Positions 7,612 to 16,732 of a stretch of DNA of 64,000 nucleotides are shown here, piece by piece. The stretch is from Nocardioides agariphilus (lineage in GTDB: Bacteria; Actinomycetota; Actinomycetes; Propionibacteriales; Nocardioidaceae): NCBI RefSeq assembly GCF_015352445.1, contig NZ_JADKPO010000007.1, positions 1-64,000 of the forward strand, written 5' to 3'. The number at the start of each line of letters is the position of its first letter. Positions within the stretch are counted from its first letter, which is position 1. Position numbers and translations under genes: made by a program. The notes beneath the pieces were generated by a model. It made no database searches. It was not told the origin of the DNA and saw only the letters and a list, made by a program, of their open reading frames with translations.

Positions 7612-8890
7612 CGGGCTCTGCCTCCTCGAGCGCACTGATCAGCACCGTCTCGATGCGGTTGCGGCGACCGGTGGTCCTCTCAGCCTCGAACCGGAGGCCG
7701 TGGGCCTCGACCGACGAGCCCGGGATGGGCACCTTGCCGAGGTGCTTGGCCATCAGCCCGAGCACCGAGTCGACATCGTCGTCCTCGACGTCGATCCCGA
7801 AGAGCTCGTCGAGGTCGTCGATCGGGTAGCGCGACGAGACGCGCACCGTGTCGTCGTCCACCTTCTCGACGTCGACGTGCTCCGCGTCGTACTCGTCGGT
7901 GATCTCGCCGACGATCTCCTCCAGCAGGTCCTCGATCGTCACCAAGCCGGCGGTGCCGCCGTACTCGTCGACGACGATCGCGATGTGCTGCCGGTTGGCC
8001 TGCATCTCCGAGAGCAGCGCGTCGGTGCGTTTGGAGTCGGGGACGAACAGGGCTGGGCGCATCACCTCGTCGATGCGCTGGGTGAACTCGACGTCGGGCG
8101 CCTCGAAGTCGCGACGCACGATGTCCTTGAGGTAGGCGATGCCGACCACGTCGTCGAGGTTGTCGTCGACGACCGGCACCCGGGAGAAGCCGCTGCGCAA
8201 GAACAGCGACATCGTCTGGCGGAGGTTCTTGAACCGCTCGATGTAGACGACGTCACCGCGGGGCACCATCACCTCGCGGACGGTGGTGTCGCCGAACTCG
8301 AAGACGGAGTGGATCATCTTGCGCTCGCCGGACTCGATGACTGCCGAGGCCTCGGCGAGGTCGACCAGCTCGCGCAGCTCGGTCTCGGTCGAGAACGGCC
8401 CCTCACGGAACCCACGACCCGGGGTGATCGCGTTGCCGAACAGGATCAGCACTCGCGGGATCGGCCCCAGCACGCTGGTGATCCGGGAGATCGGGCCCGC
8501 CGTGGCGAGCGCGACGCGCTGGGAGTGCTGGCGGCCGATGGTGCGGGGCGCGACGCCGATGACCACGAAGGACACCAACGCCATCACGCCGATGGAGGTG
8601 GCCAGCGACGGCCAGAAGGCTCCGTCGTAGGCATCGCGCACGAGCTGGGTGACGATGACGATGGCGGCGATCTCGCACAGCATCCGCATCAGCAAGGCGG
8701 TGTTGAGGTAGCGCGGGGCGTCGTCGAGCAAGACGACCAGGCGGCGAGACCCGGCCCTCCCCTCGGCGACGAGCTCCTGGGCCCGGGCACGCGAGAACGA
8801 CGCGAGCGCGGCGTCGGCGGCCGAGAAGACGCCCGCGAGCACGACGCACGCCGCCGCCGTGACCAGCAGCCAGAAGTCTGCGGAGCTCAT
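7604..8890 (-). CDS. CNNM/CorC-type membrane protein with CBS domains (hemolysin family)
   Basis: This protein has an N-terminal DUF21 (CNNM transmembrane) domain with about four hydrophobic segments over the first 200 residues. A tandem CBS pair follows (VMVPRGDVVYIERF starts the first; VVDEYGGTAGLVTIEDLLEE closes the second), with a C-terminal CorC_HlyC/transporter-associated domain. Family members are linked to magnesium or cobalt handling; the hemolysin name is historical. The ATG at 8890 follows the ybeY stop by 11 bases and begins MSSADFWLL, the usual family start; a GTG at 8926 would overlap ybeY. The phoH-ybeY-CBS order is typical for actinobacteria, so it is probably one operon. Confidence 0.9.
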   Translation of the reverse strand: MSSADFWLLVTAAACVVLAGVFSAADAALASFSRARAQELVAEGRAGSRRLVVLLDDAPRYLNTALLMRMLCEIAAIVIVTQLVRDAYDGAFWPSLATSIGVMALVSFVVIGVAPRTIGRQHSQRVALATAGPISRITSVLGPIPRVLILFGNAITPGRGFREGPFSTETELRELVDLAEASAVIESGERKMIHSVFEFGDTTVREVMVPRGDVVYIERFKNLRQTMSLFLRSGFSRVPVVDDNLDDVVGIAYLKDIVRRDFEAPDVEFTQRIDEVMRPALFVPDSKRTDALLSEMQANRQHIAIVVDEYGGTAGLVTIEDLLEEIVGEITDEYDAEHVDVEKVDDDTVRVSSRYPIDDLDELFGIDVEDDDVDSVLGLMAKHLGKVPIPGSSVEAHGLRFEAERTTGRRNRIETVLISALEEAEPVE

Positions 8891-8901
8891 GTCAGCGCCG
8901 G

Positions 8902-9360
8902 TCAGCTCTGCGGTCGGGAACGCCACTGGGCGAGCAGGTCGTCCTGCAGGCCGAACATCACCCGGTGGTCGTCGGGCTCGGCGTGGTCATAGCCGAGCAG
9001 GTGGAGGATGCCGTGCACGGTCAGCAGCTCGATCTCGGCTTGCTTGCCGTGACCTGCGGTCTCGCCCTGCTGCTCGGCGATGGCCGGGCAGAGCACCAGG
9101 TCGCCGAGCACGCCCTCCTCCGGCTCCTGGTTGACCTGGCCGGGCCGCAGCTCGTCCATCGGGAAGGCCAGGACGTCGGTGGGACCTTCCTTCTCCATCC
9201 ACTGGGTGTTGAGCTCGGCGATGGTCGCCTCGTCGACGGCCTTGATGCACAGCTCGGCCTGCGGGTGCACGCGCATCACGTCGAGCACGAACCGGCTCAG
9301 CCGAGCCAGCCCGCGCACGTCGAGATCGTGACCCGACTCGTTGATGACCTCGATGCTCAT
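8902..9360 (-). CDS. ybeY: Endoribonuclease YbeY
   Basis: YbeY is a metal-dependent RNase that matures the 16S rRNA 3' end and takes part in ribosome quality control. The zinc-binding signature HGILHLLGYDH lies near residue 125, followed by EPDD. The segment GPTDVLAFPMDE is also typical. The ATG at 9360 (MSIEVINESG) is ten bases after the phoH stop and gives the common length of about 152 residues. An upstream start at 9396 would overlap phoH and add an atypical extension. It lies in the phoH-ybeY-CBS operon. Confidence 0.95.
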   Translation of the reverse strand: MSIEVINESGHDLDVRGLARLSRFVLDVMRVHPQAELCIKAVDEATIAELNTQWMEKEGPTDVLAFPMDELRPGQVNQEPEEGVLGDLVLCPAIAEQQGETAGHGKQAEIELLTVHGILHLLGYDHAEPDDHRVMFGLQDDLLAQWRSRPQS

Positions 9361-9370
9361 GTGCGCGGCG

Positions 9371-10444
9371 TCATCGGCGCTGGTCGCGATGGTCACGCTG
9401 GTCTCGCTGCGCGGCGACCTCGTTGCGAGCGTCGAACTCGTCGTAGGCCGCGACGATCTTGCCGACGAGGCGGTGGCGGACCACGTCGTGGGCGTTGAGC
9501 CGCTGGAAGGAGACGTCCTCGATGCTGTCGAGGATGCCCTCGACCACCTTGAGCCCGGACTTCACACCCCCTGGCAGGTCGACCTGGGTGACATCCCCGG
9601 TGACGACGATCTTGGAGCCGAACCCGAGGCGGGTCAGGAACATCTTCATCTGCTCCGGCGAGGTGTTCTGGGCCTCGTCGAGGACGATGAAGGAGTCGTT
9701 GAGCGTCCTGCCTCGCATGTAGGCCAGGGGCGCGACCTCGATCGTGCCGGCGGCCAGGAGCTTGGGGATCGACTCGGGGTCGATCATGTCGTGCAAGGCG
9801 TCGTAGAGCGGGCGCAGGTAGGGGTCGATCTTCTCGCTGAGGGTGCCGGGCAGGAACCCGAGCCGCTCGCCGGCCTCGACCGCGGGGCGGGTCAGGATGA
9901 TCCGGTTGACCGCCTTGCCCTGCAACGCCTGCACGGCCTTGGCCATCGCGAGGTAGGTCTTGCCGGTGCCGGCCGGGCCGATGCCGAAGGTGATGGTGTG
10001 CTTGTCGATCGAGTCGACGTAGCGCTTCTGGTTGAGCGTCTTGGGGCGGATCGACCGGCCGCGGTTGCTGAGGATGTTGAGCGACAGCACATCGGCCGGA
10101 CGCTCGGTCGTCTCGGCGCGCAGCATGTGGAGCACCCGCTCGACGGTCTCGACGGTGACACCCTGGCCGGTGCGGATGATCGTCACGAGCTCGTCGAGCA
10201 GCCGCTCGGCGAGGGCGATCTCACCGGGCTCGCCGGTGAGCGTGATCTGGTTGCCGCGCACGTGGACGTCGGCGCTGAACGCCCGCTCCAGCAGGGCGAG
10301 GTGCTCGTCGCCGGGGCCGAGGAGGCTGACCATGTTGATGCTGTTGGGGACGACGACGACGTGCTTGGTGCTGGCCCTCTCGGCTTGCCTGTCCGATTGC
10401 TTATCGGCCTGCTTGTCGTCCACACGCTGGTGGCTGTCACTCAT
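9371..10444 (-). CDS. phoH: PhoH family ATPase
   Basis: This 357-residue cytoplasmic ATPase is encoded just upstream of ybeY, the standard position of PhoH/YbeZ. Walker A is GPAGTGKT near residue 146 and Walker B is FIVLDEAQN near residue 250. The N-terminal part holds a KH-like region followed by the RIRPKTLNQKRYVDSI-type linker (here RSIRPKTLNQ). The first 25 residues are polar, with repeated DKQ/DRQ, and probably disordered. PhoH-like proteins are thought to act in RNA metabolism with YbeY. It is the first gene of the operon; the 101 bases between it and the SARP-type gene should carry its promoter, but no box is convincing. Confidence 0.94.
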   Translation of the reverse strand: MSDSHQRVDDKQADKQSDRQAERASTKHVVVVPNSINMVSLLGPGDEHLALLERAFSADVHVRGNQITLTGEPGEIALAERLLDELVTIIRTGQGVTVETVERVLHMLRAETTERPADVLSLNILSNRGRSIRPKTLNQKRYVDSIDKHTITFGIGPAGTGKTYLAMAKAVQALQGKAVNRIILTRPAVEAGERLGFLPGTLSEKIDPYLRPLYDALHDMIDPESIPKLLAAGTIEVAPLAYMRGRTLNDSFIVLDEAQNTSPEQMKMFLTRLGFGSKIVVTGDVTQVDLPGGVKSGLKVVEGILDSIEDVSFQRLNAHDVVRHRLVGKIVAAYDEFDARNEVAAQRDQRDHRDQRR

Positions 10445-10545
10445 GGATGCCCGGACGGGCGGCCTCTCTGGTCGGCGATGGGGCTGTTCAACGAAGTTCC
10501 ATGCTACGGGAGGGCACCGACGGTCCCCACCCGTTTGCCGCGCCG

Positions 10546-13491
10546 TCAGTGCCGGTCCTCAGCCCCGCGATCGTCTCCGGCGACATCGCGCAGCCCGGAC
10601 TCGGCGAGGTCGAGGACGGCAGCAGCACCCAGCGCCGCTGCCTCGGCGCGGACCGCGTCCACGCGAGCCGGCTCGACCAGGTCTGAGAGACGCACGTTGA
10701 CCCGGTGGCTGTAGCGGGCGATCTCCGGGCCGACGACGGCGACGCCCGGCGCGGCCTCGGCAGCGGCGAGCAGCAGAGCACCCACCTCGACCACCCCTGC
10801 CGCCGCGAGCAGCTCGGCAGCGTTGCGGGCCGTCGTCCACAGTTGGGTGCGGTGACCCGTACGCCGCCAGCCGCGCAGCATCTCGGCATAGCCGGCCGCA
10901 GCGGAGGTCAGGTCGCCTGCCCGACGCTGGCTGGCGGCCAGGGAAACCCGGGCCACTCCCTCGACGAAGTGCGCACCCGTCCGTGAAGCGAGGTCGATGG
11001 CGCGACGGTAGTAGGGCGTCGGGTCCTCGACACCCAGAGGTGAGCGCCACTCACCTTCGACATAGGCGAGGAACGCGTGCTGCGACGGCGACCCGACCCC
11101 GGTCATGAGGGCCGTCGCCCGATCGAGCAAGGTGCGGGCAGTCTCCACGTCGCCGCCGTAGGTCGCCGCGAGTGCCGCCGAGCAGGTGAAGGAGCCCGAC
11201 TCCCGACCCGGCGGCTCGGCTGCGCGCAACCAGAGCGCGATGGCCTCCGCGAAGTCGCCGGCGAAGTGCGCCACAGCCGCCCGGGCACTCCAGGCCATCG
11301 CGAGATCGGCGGGCTCGGTCGTCTCGTCGGCAAGCGCGACCGCCCTGTCCGCGAGCCGCTCCGCGGTGTCGAAGTCGCCTGCCAGCCGAGCCGCATCTGC
11401 GGCGAGCGAGGTCACGAGCACGCGCTCGGGCCGGTCGCTCACGGCCGGATCATCGGCCAGCTGAGTCAACCACGACCAGATCTCGCGGAGGTCTCGCCAG
11501 GTCCCCATCTGGCCGGCGAGCAATGTCACGGCCACCAGGCTGCCGACGTCGCCGTGGTCGCGCGCGAGGTCGCGTGCAGCGCGCAGGTTGTCGAGCTCGG
11601 CTCGCATCCGGCGGTCGGCCTCCGGCTCGTCGGCGGTGTAGCTGGCCGCGCACAGCTCCTCGGCGACGACGACGCAGCGACGCACGAACCGTCCCCGCAC
11701 CTGTTCCGCCTCCCCCAGCTCGGTGACCAGATCGGACAGGAAGGCCCGAACGATGAACAGCACGCGGTAGCGCCCTTGTGCTGCATCGGCGACGAGGAGC
11801 GAGGAGTCCACCAGGTCGTGCAGCAGGTCGATCGGCTCCCCCAAGCCGTCCGCGAGCGCCTCGACGGTCGCCACGTCGACCCCACCGGGAAAGGCCCCCA
11901 ACAGGCGCAGCAACCTCCGGGCGGGCTCGCCCAGCAGCTCGTACGACGACGCGATGCTGGCTCTGAGGGTCCGTTGCCTCGCGTCCTCGGGCCCCTGCCG
12001 GCCGGTCGCCAGGTCGAGGGCCCGGTCGAGGCGCTGCCGGACGGCGGACAGGGGCATCACCGCGACCTGCCGCGCGGCCAACTCGATGCCCAGCGGCAGT
12101 CCGTCGAGCCGGTGCAGGACCTCGACAAGGTCGGCGGCATCGCCCGGGTCGAGCTCGAAGGTCGCCGATCGCCGTCGCGCGTGCTCGACGAACGCCCGGA
12201 CGCCCGGCTGGCGTCGCAGCGACTCGATGTCGCCCGAGTCTCGCGGCAGGGGCAGGGGCTGCAACCGCACCACATACTCCCCCGGCACCTGCAGCGTGAC
12301 CCGCGAGGTAGCAAGGACCCGCACGCCCGCTGCGCGACGGCGAATCGCGACGGCCAGGCTCCGGCAGGCCTCGACCAGGTGCTCGCAGTTGTCGAGCACG
12401 AGCAGGAGGTCACGGTCGGCGAGGGCGGCCGCGACGTCGTCGGGTCCAGGCGGTCCGTCGAGCCGCAGGCCCAGGTGGGAGGCGACGGCCGCTTCGACGC
12501 GATCGGCGCGAGCCACGGCGCCGAGGGGGACGACCACCGCTGGGGAGTCCGCCCAGTCGGCCGCGATGTCCAGGGCCAAGCGAGTCTTGCCGACGCCGCC
12601 CGGACCGGTCACAGTGACGACCCCGTTGATGCCCAGCAGCCGCAGCACCTCCTCGCGGTCGTGCTGACGGCCGACCATCGGGGCATCCGGCCTGCTGACC
12701 CGGGCATACACCGGTCGGCCGACCCAACCCGAGGCGACCCGGCCCGAGGCAACCAGCTGCTCGAGCTCGGTGAGGGCCGGGCTCGGGTCGAGACCGGTCT
12801 CGTCCGCGAGCCGGCGGCGGAAGGCCCGGGCCGCCTCCATCGCCTCGGCGCTGCGCCCGGCGGCGGCCAGGGCCCGCACATGCAGGAGTGCGGTCCGCTC
12901 GCGCAGCGGTGCCGCCGCCGCAGCCTCCGCGGTGGCCACGACAACGCCGGCCTCTCCCGCTGCGAGCCGGGTGTCGAGCAGGTCGTCGACCAGCTGCAGG
13001 CGCAACTCCTCGAGGCCGACAGCGGCGGCATCCAGCTCCTGCACCGCGGCGAACTCTGCCAGCGCCGGGCCGCGCCACAGGTCGAGGGCGGCTGGTACGT
13101 CACTCGTCGCCAGTCGCTGCACGGCGTCGGCGTCGAGCTCGTGGGGCGCCAGCCGCAGGCGGTAGCCGTTGGGTCGGCGTTCGAGGCGGTCCGACAGCTC
13201 CCCGAGGTGGGTGCGCAGCCGGGAGACATGGCTGTAGAGCGCCTGGGTCGCGTTGTCGGGCGGCCCGTCGGGCCACAGCGCGTCGACGAGCCGATCTACA
13301 CTGATGCCGCGCTCGCCCTCAAGCGCCAGCAGCGCCAGGAGTGCTCGCCGTCGCTTTCCCGGGACCTGGACCTCGTGCCCGTGCACGCGCAGCACGAGTG
13401 GCCCGAGCACGTCGACGCACAGGGGCAGCTGACCGCGATCCACGCGGGCACTGTGCCCGAGCCTCGACGACGGCGCCAGGGTCGCCGTCAC
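10546..13491 (-). CDS. SARP/AfsR-type transcriptional regulator with BTAD, NB-ARC ATPase and TPR-like region
   Basis: This is a large regulator of about 981 residues. The order is an OmpR-type winged helix (PGKRRRALLALLALEG, then LVDALWPDGPP), a bacterial transcriptional activation domain ending near ETGLDPSPAL, an NB-ARC ATPase with Walker A GPGGVGKT near residue 300 and LLLVLDNCEHL, and a long helical repeat region. Such proteins switch on secondary metabolism or other local genes in response to nucleotide or ligand binding. The GTG at 13491 overlaps the PIG-L gene stop (GTGA), so I prefer it over an ATG at 13533. No biosynthetic gene cluster is next to it; the coupled PIG-L gene and divergent methyltransferase are the most likely targets. 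Confidence 0.88.
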   Translation of the reverse strand: MTATLAPSSRLGHSARVDRGQLPLCVDVLGPLVLRVHGHEVQVPGKRRRALLALLALEGERGISVDRLVDALWPDGPPDNATQALYSHVSRLRTHLGELSDRLERRPNGYRLRLAPHELDADAVQRLATSDVPAALDLWRGPALAEFAAVQELDAAAVGLEELRLQLVDDLLDTRLAAGEAGVVVATAEAAAAAPLRERTALLHVRALAAAGRSAEAMEAARAFRRRLADETGLDPSPALTELEQLVASGRVASGWVGRPVYARVSRPDAPMVGRQHDREEVLRLLGINGVVTVTGPGGVGKTRLALDIAADWADSPAVVVPLGAVARADRVEAAVASHLGLRLDGPPGPDDVAAALADRDLLLVLDNCEHLVEACRSLAVAIRRRAAGVRVLATSRVTLQVPGEYVVRLQPLPLPRDSGDIESLRRQPGVRAFVEHARRRSATFELDPGDAADLVEVLHRLDGLPLGIELAARQVAVMPLSAVRQRLDRALDLATGRQGPEDARQRTLRASIASSYELLGEPARRLLRLLGAFPGGVDVATVEALADGLGEPIDLLHDLVDSSLLVADAAQGRYRVLFIVRAFLSDLVTELGEAEQVRGRFVRRCVVVAEELCAASYTADEPEADRRMRAELDNLRAARDLARDHGDVGSLVAVTLLAGQMGTWRDLREIWSWLTQLADDPAVSDRPERVLVTSLAADAARLAGDFDTAERLADRAVALADETTEPADLAMAWSARAAVAHFAGDFAEAIALWLRAAEPPGRESGSFTCSAALAATYGGDVETARTLLDRATALMTGVGSPSQHAFLAYVEGEWRSPLGVEDPTPYYRRAIDLASRTGAHFVEGVARVSLAASQRRAGDLTSAAAGYAEMLRGWRRTGHRTQLWTTARNAAELLAAAGVVEVGALLLAAAEAAPGVAVVGPEIARYSHRVNVRLSDLVEPARVDAVRAEAAALGAAAVLDLAESGLRDVAGDDRGAEDRH

Positions 13492-14177
13492 CTCGTTGGC
13501 GCCGGCGCCGCCAAGGCCTCCACGGCAACCCATGCCCGGAACCGCTCGAGACCCACGGCCGCGACCAGTCCTGCGGTCTGGGACTCCTGCAGCAGCAAAG
13601 CGGCCACCTTGCGCTCGAGCAGCGTCTCGTCGATCGCGAACAGCACGTCGATCTCGTCGTCGGGGACCACGCGCGGCAGCCCCAGCTCGAAGACGCCGTA
13701 GTCCTCGTCGAGGCTCGCGTCGGGACGCTGCTCGCGCGCAACCGCGTGCAGGACGCGCGTCTTCCGGGCCGTGACCGCGAGGTCGACCCAGCGGCTGACT
13801 GCCTGGTGGTCGGGGTGGCCGGTGAACCCGTCGGGCCCGAAGGTGACCACGGTGTCCGGGTCGACGACATCGATGTAGCCGCGGACCCGCGCCGCTGCCG
13901 TCGCCTCGTCGACTGCGGCGCAGCCGCCGTCGGGGTAGTCCAGCCAGTGATGCTCCTCCACGCCGAGCAAGGCCAGTGCCGCCTCGAGCTCCGTCGTACG
14001 TATCGCGGCCAGGTCGGCGGCCTCGCCGCCAGCCTCACCCCTGGTCGCGGTCACGCACACCACTCGCTGACCGGAGGCGGTCAGTGCAGCCGACAAGCCG
14101 CCGGCAAGGTAGGTCTCGTCGTCCGGGTGAGCCCAGACCATCAGCACGGTCCCCAGCTGCGCGAGCACGTCTGTCAT
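13488..14177 (-). CDS. PIG-L family N-acetylglucosamine-type deacetylase
   Basis: The 229-residue protein belongs to the LmbE/PIG-L zinc deacetylases, which remove acetyl groups from GlcNAc-type substrates (MshB and Mca are relatives). The zinc and catalytic motif AHPDDE lies at residues 16-21, and GHPDHQAV near residue 120 supplies the third zinc ligand. It overlaps the downstream SARP-type regulator by four bases. At 229 residues it is shorter than MshB, so a role in mycothiol synthesis is not implied. The substrate is unknown. Divergent transcription from the methyltransferase gene leaves a 151-base shared promoter region. Confidence 0.85.
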   Translation of the reverse strand: MTDVLAQLGTVLMVWAHPDDETYLAGGLSAALTASGQRVVCVTATRGEAGGEAADLAAIRTTELEAALALLGVEEHHWLDYPDGGCAAVDEATAAARVRGYIDVVDPDTVVTFGPDGFTGHPDHQAVSRWVDLAVTARKTRVLHAVAREQRPDASLDEDYGVFELGLPRVVPDDEIDVLFAIDETLLERKVAALLLQESQTAGLVAAVGLERFRAWVAVEALAAPAPTR

Positions 14178-14328
14178 GGCACCAGGGTGCCGCCAAGCAC
14201 TGTCACGCCGCTGTCACCGTCCGAGGATCGTCGCCATCGAGGTGGCAGCCGCGTGCGAGTGATGCACCGCAACGTCGTCCTCGACGGTGTCACCCGGACG
14301 CCGCACCCCTGATCCGGAAGGAAGCATC

Positions 14329-15423
14329 ATGACTGCCCAGCTCAACGCCCCCGCCCTCGACTTCGGCCGCCTGGAGGAGTTCGTGGCCAAGGTCCAGGGC
14401 GACCAGGCCGCGGCCTACAACGCGATCCTGGTCCACCTCGGCGACCGCCTCGGCCTCTGGCGCGCGCTCGCCTCGTCGTCCACCGGCGGCAACCAGGGCA
14501 CCGCCACCATCGACGCCCTCGCCGAGCGCTCCGGCGTCGCCCGGCGCTACGTGCAGGAGTGGCTCTCGGCCCAGGCGGCCAACGGTTACGTGTCGTACGA
14601 CGCCGCGAGCGAGGCTTTCACCCTGTCCCCGGAGGCCGCCGCGGTGCTGTCCGAGGAGGCGAGCCCGGCCAACCTGACTGCGGGGTTCGAGCTGATCGCC
14701 GGGGTCTGGGCGTCGGTCGACAAGCTGGCCAACGCCTACACCACTGGTGACGGCCTGGCCTGGCACGAGCACGACTCTCGGGTCTTCACGAGCGTGGCCC
14801 GCTTCTACGCCACGATGTATCGCGCCTCGCTGCTCACCGAGTGGTTCCCGGCAGTGCCAGGGCTCATCGCTCGGCTGGAGGCCGGCATCCGAGTGCTCGA
14901 CGTCGGCTGTGGTCTCGGCGTTCCGACGATCCTGCTCGCGGAGGCCTTCCCCAACAGCACCTTCGTCGGGGTCGACTACCACGACGAGTCGATTCGGCAG
15001 GCCAAGGCCGCCGCGGTCGAGGCCGGGGTCACCGACCGGGTCCAGTTCCACGAGTCCGACTCGACGTCCTACGAGGGGAGCTACGACCTGGTGCTGTTCT
15101 TCGACGCCGTGCACGACATGGGTGACCCCGCCGGCGCTCTGGCCCACGCAAGAGCCGCGCTCCGGCCAGGTGGTCAGGTGGTGGCCGTCGAGCCGTACGC
15201 CGAGGACACCCTCGAGGCCAACCTCGAGAACCCCGTCGCGGGCGTCTTCTACGTCGGCAGCTCGGCGTTGTGCGTGCCGCACAGCATCAGCGAGGGAGGT
15301 CAGGCCCTCGGCGCCCAGGCCGGTCCGGCCAGGCTGCTGGCCACCTTCGGCGAGGCCGGCTTCGGCCACGCAAGCATCGCGGTCGCCACGGCCTACAACC
15401 TGGTGATCGAGGCCCACGGCTGA
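14329..15423 (+). CDS. SAM-dependent methyltransferase with N-terminal winged helix (Rv2258c-like)
   Basis: This protein of about 364 residues has an N-terminal winged-helix dimerisation domain (IDALAERSGVARRYVQEWL). A Rossmann methyltransferase core follows, with the SAM loop VLDVGCGLGVPTILLAE near residue 190 and DLVLFFDAVHDMGDP as motif 4. The architecture is that of O- or N-methyltransferases of the Rv2258c type. A good ribosome-binding site (GGAAGGA, ending seven bases upstream) supports the ATG at 14329 rather than an upstream frame extension. Substrate unknown. It is divergent from the PIG-L/SARP operon and may be regulated by it. Confidence 0.85.
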   Translation: MTAQLNAPALDFGRLEEFVAKVQGDQAAAYNAILVHLGDRLGLWRALASSSTGGNQGTATIDALAERSGVARRYVQEWLSAQAANGYVSYDAASEAFTLSPEAAAVLSEEASPANLTAGFELIAGVWASVDKLANAYTTGDGLAWHEHDSRVFTSVARFYATMYRASLLTEWFPAVPGLIARLEAGIRVLDVGCGLGVPTILLAEAFPNSTFVGVDYHDESIRQAKAAAVEAGVTDRVQFHESDSTSYEGSYDLVLFFDAVHDMGDPAGALAHARAALRPGGQVVAVEPYAEDTLEANLENPVAGVFYVGSSALCVPHSISEGGQALGAQAGPARLLATFGEAGFGHASIAVATAYNLVIEAHG

Positions 15424-15444
15424 GATTGCGACCAACGTCATGTC

Positions 15445-15483
15445 GCCAACGGTGCGCACCCGCATCGGTGCCGCACCGTTGGC
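15445..15483. terminator. Hairpin terminator between convergent genes
   Basis: Perfect 12-base arms GCCAACGGTGCG (15445-15456) and CGCACCGTTGGC (15472-15483) enclose a 15-base loop. It lies between the convergent methyltransferase (+) and copper monooxygenase-like (-) genes, so it probably terminates both. There is no T-tract, which is common in actinobacterial terminators. Confidence 0.65.
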
Positions 15484-15487
15484 GCCC

Positions 15488-16732
15488 TCACGGACGCGTG
15501 ACGGTCAGGATCCCGAGACACATCTCGTCGGTGGTGCCCTCGCCCCAGACGACGTACTTGTCGGGGATGCCCTCGAACGCTGGCAGCTTGTCGCGCAGCC
15601 ACTGCACGTGCTTGCAGGTCACCCGGACCACGTCGCCGTAGTCGAGGCTCACCGGCTTGATCGGCTGGGCTCCCTGGTTGTCGAAGTCCCAGATGGGGAT
15701 GTTCAAGATGGTCTGCGCGTCGGGCTTGCCCGGGTTGACCTCGATCTTGATCGAGCGGCCCAGCAGGTGCATGTGGCCCGCCACGGCGCGGATCGTGGTC
15801 GGCTCGCTGATGGTGCGGTCGCACGAGGTCACGTTGCTCGGCTTCGGCTTGCCGCCGCATAGGAAGTAGAGCGCGTTGTTGGTGTTGCCGGCCCCGCCAA
15901 CGCGATCGATCAGGTCGTCGATGGAGGCCTGGCGGTCGCACAGGGGGCCGTCGGAGTACTGCGGCCGGCACGGCATCTCGACCGGCGCGGGCAGCAGCAC
16001 GGTCTCCAGCGGCGTGAGCTCGGCTGAGCCGGGTGCGTAGCGCAGGACTGCGGCCGACTCGTCGGGCCCTGGCCCGGCGAGCAGGTTGTAGTGGACCTGC
16101 ATGATGATCCGGCTGCCGGCCGTGAGCAGCTTGCCGAAGCCCGCCGCGCTCACCGACTCCTTGCCCCCGGGCGCCCAGGCACCCAGCCAGGGAGCGCTGT
16201 TGAGCCCGTCGTTGTCGCGCAGGCCCGAGCCCCCGAAGCAGGTCCAGCCCTCGCCGTCCTGGTTGGCGTCCATCTGCTCGGCCTCGGCGACCTGGTCGGG
16301 CGGCACCGTGAACAGGATGACGTGGTGGACGACATCGGGGTTGCCGGGCTTGACGAACGTGCCGGTCAGGTAGACGTCGTCGGTGAGATGGGGGTCCAGC
16401 AGGAAGCAGCGGTAGTCGTCGGTGCCGGTGCCGGTGGGTGGCGACGGGGTGTAGGCCGCCGGCATCTGGAGCGTCATCCGCTTCTCACCAGCACGCAGCG
16501 GCTTGGGCTTGGTGGCCCCTCCCGAGTGGCTGTGCCCATCGTCTGACGGATCGTCGGTGGCGGTGTCGCTCACGCTCGGCTCGACGGTCGGCTCGCTCGT
16601 CATCGTGGTGATGGTTCCGACCGGCACGCGGCCGGCGTCGTCGGTGGCGCCGGACGAGCCGCACGCAGCGAGCGCGGCGGCCAGCAGGACGGCGCCAGCC
16701 GCTGCGGTCGCGCGCCTCAGCCGGGTGGCCAT
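15488..16732 (-). CDS. Lipoprotein resembling copper type II, ascorbate-dependent monooxygenases (PHM/DBH-like)
   Basis: This 414-residue predicted lipoprotein has a signal peptide ending in the lipobox LAAC (Cys24). A Thr/Ser/Asp-rich linker with a small HSHSGG stretch follows. The remainder has the motif order of peptidylglycine alpha-hydroxylating and dopamine beta monooxygenases: HH at 136-137 (DVVHHVILF), a third His at 214 (IIMQVHYN), HxH at 320-322 (AGHMHLLG) and Met404 (TDEMCLG). These equal the CuH (three His) and CuM (two His, one Met) ligand sets. Several Cys residues may form disulfides. It is therefore plausibly an active extracytoplasmic copper hydroxylase of unknown substrate. 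The start overlaps the HIT gene stop by 16 bases. The copper ligands are seen; activity is inferred. Confidence 0.78.
   Translation of the reverse strand: MATRLRRATAAAGAVLLAAALAACGSSGATDDAGRVPVGTITTMTSEPTVEPSVSDTATDDPSDDGHSHSGGATKPKPLRAGEKRMTLQMPAAYTPSPPTGTGTDDYRCFLLDPHLTDDVYLTGTFVKPGNPDVVHHVILFTVPPDQVAEAEQMDANQDGEGWTCFGGSGLRDNDGLNSAPWLGAWAPGGKESVSAAGFGKLLTAGSRIIMQVHYNLLAGPGPDESAAVLRYAPGSAELTPLETVLLPAPVEMPCRPQYSDGPLCDRQASIDDLIDRVGGAGNTNNALYFLCGGKPKPSNVTSCDRTISEPTTIRAVAGHMHLLGRSIKIEVNPGKPDAQTILNIPIWDFDNQGAQPIKPVSLDYGDVVRVTCKHVQWLRDKLPAFEGIPDKYVVWGEGTTDEMCLGILTVTRP

Noticed and set aside
10546-16732. Antibiotic biosynthetic gene cluster around the SARP-type regulator
   Set aside because: No polyketide, peptide synthetase, terpene or RiPP-modifying genes are present; one methyltransferase and one deacetylase are not enough.
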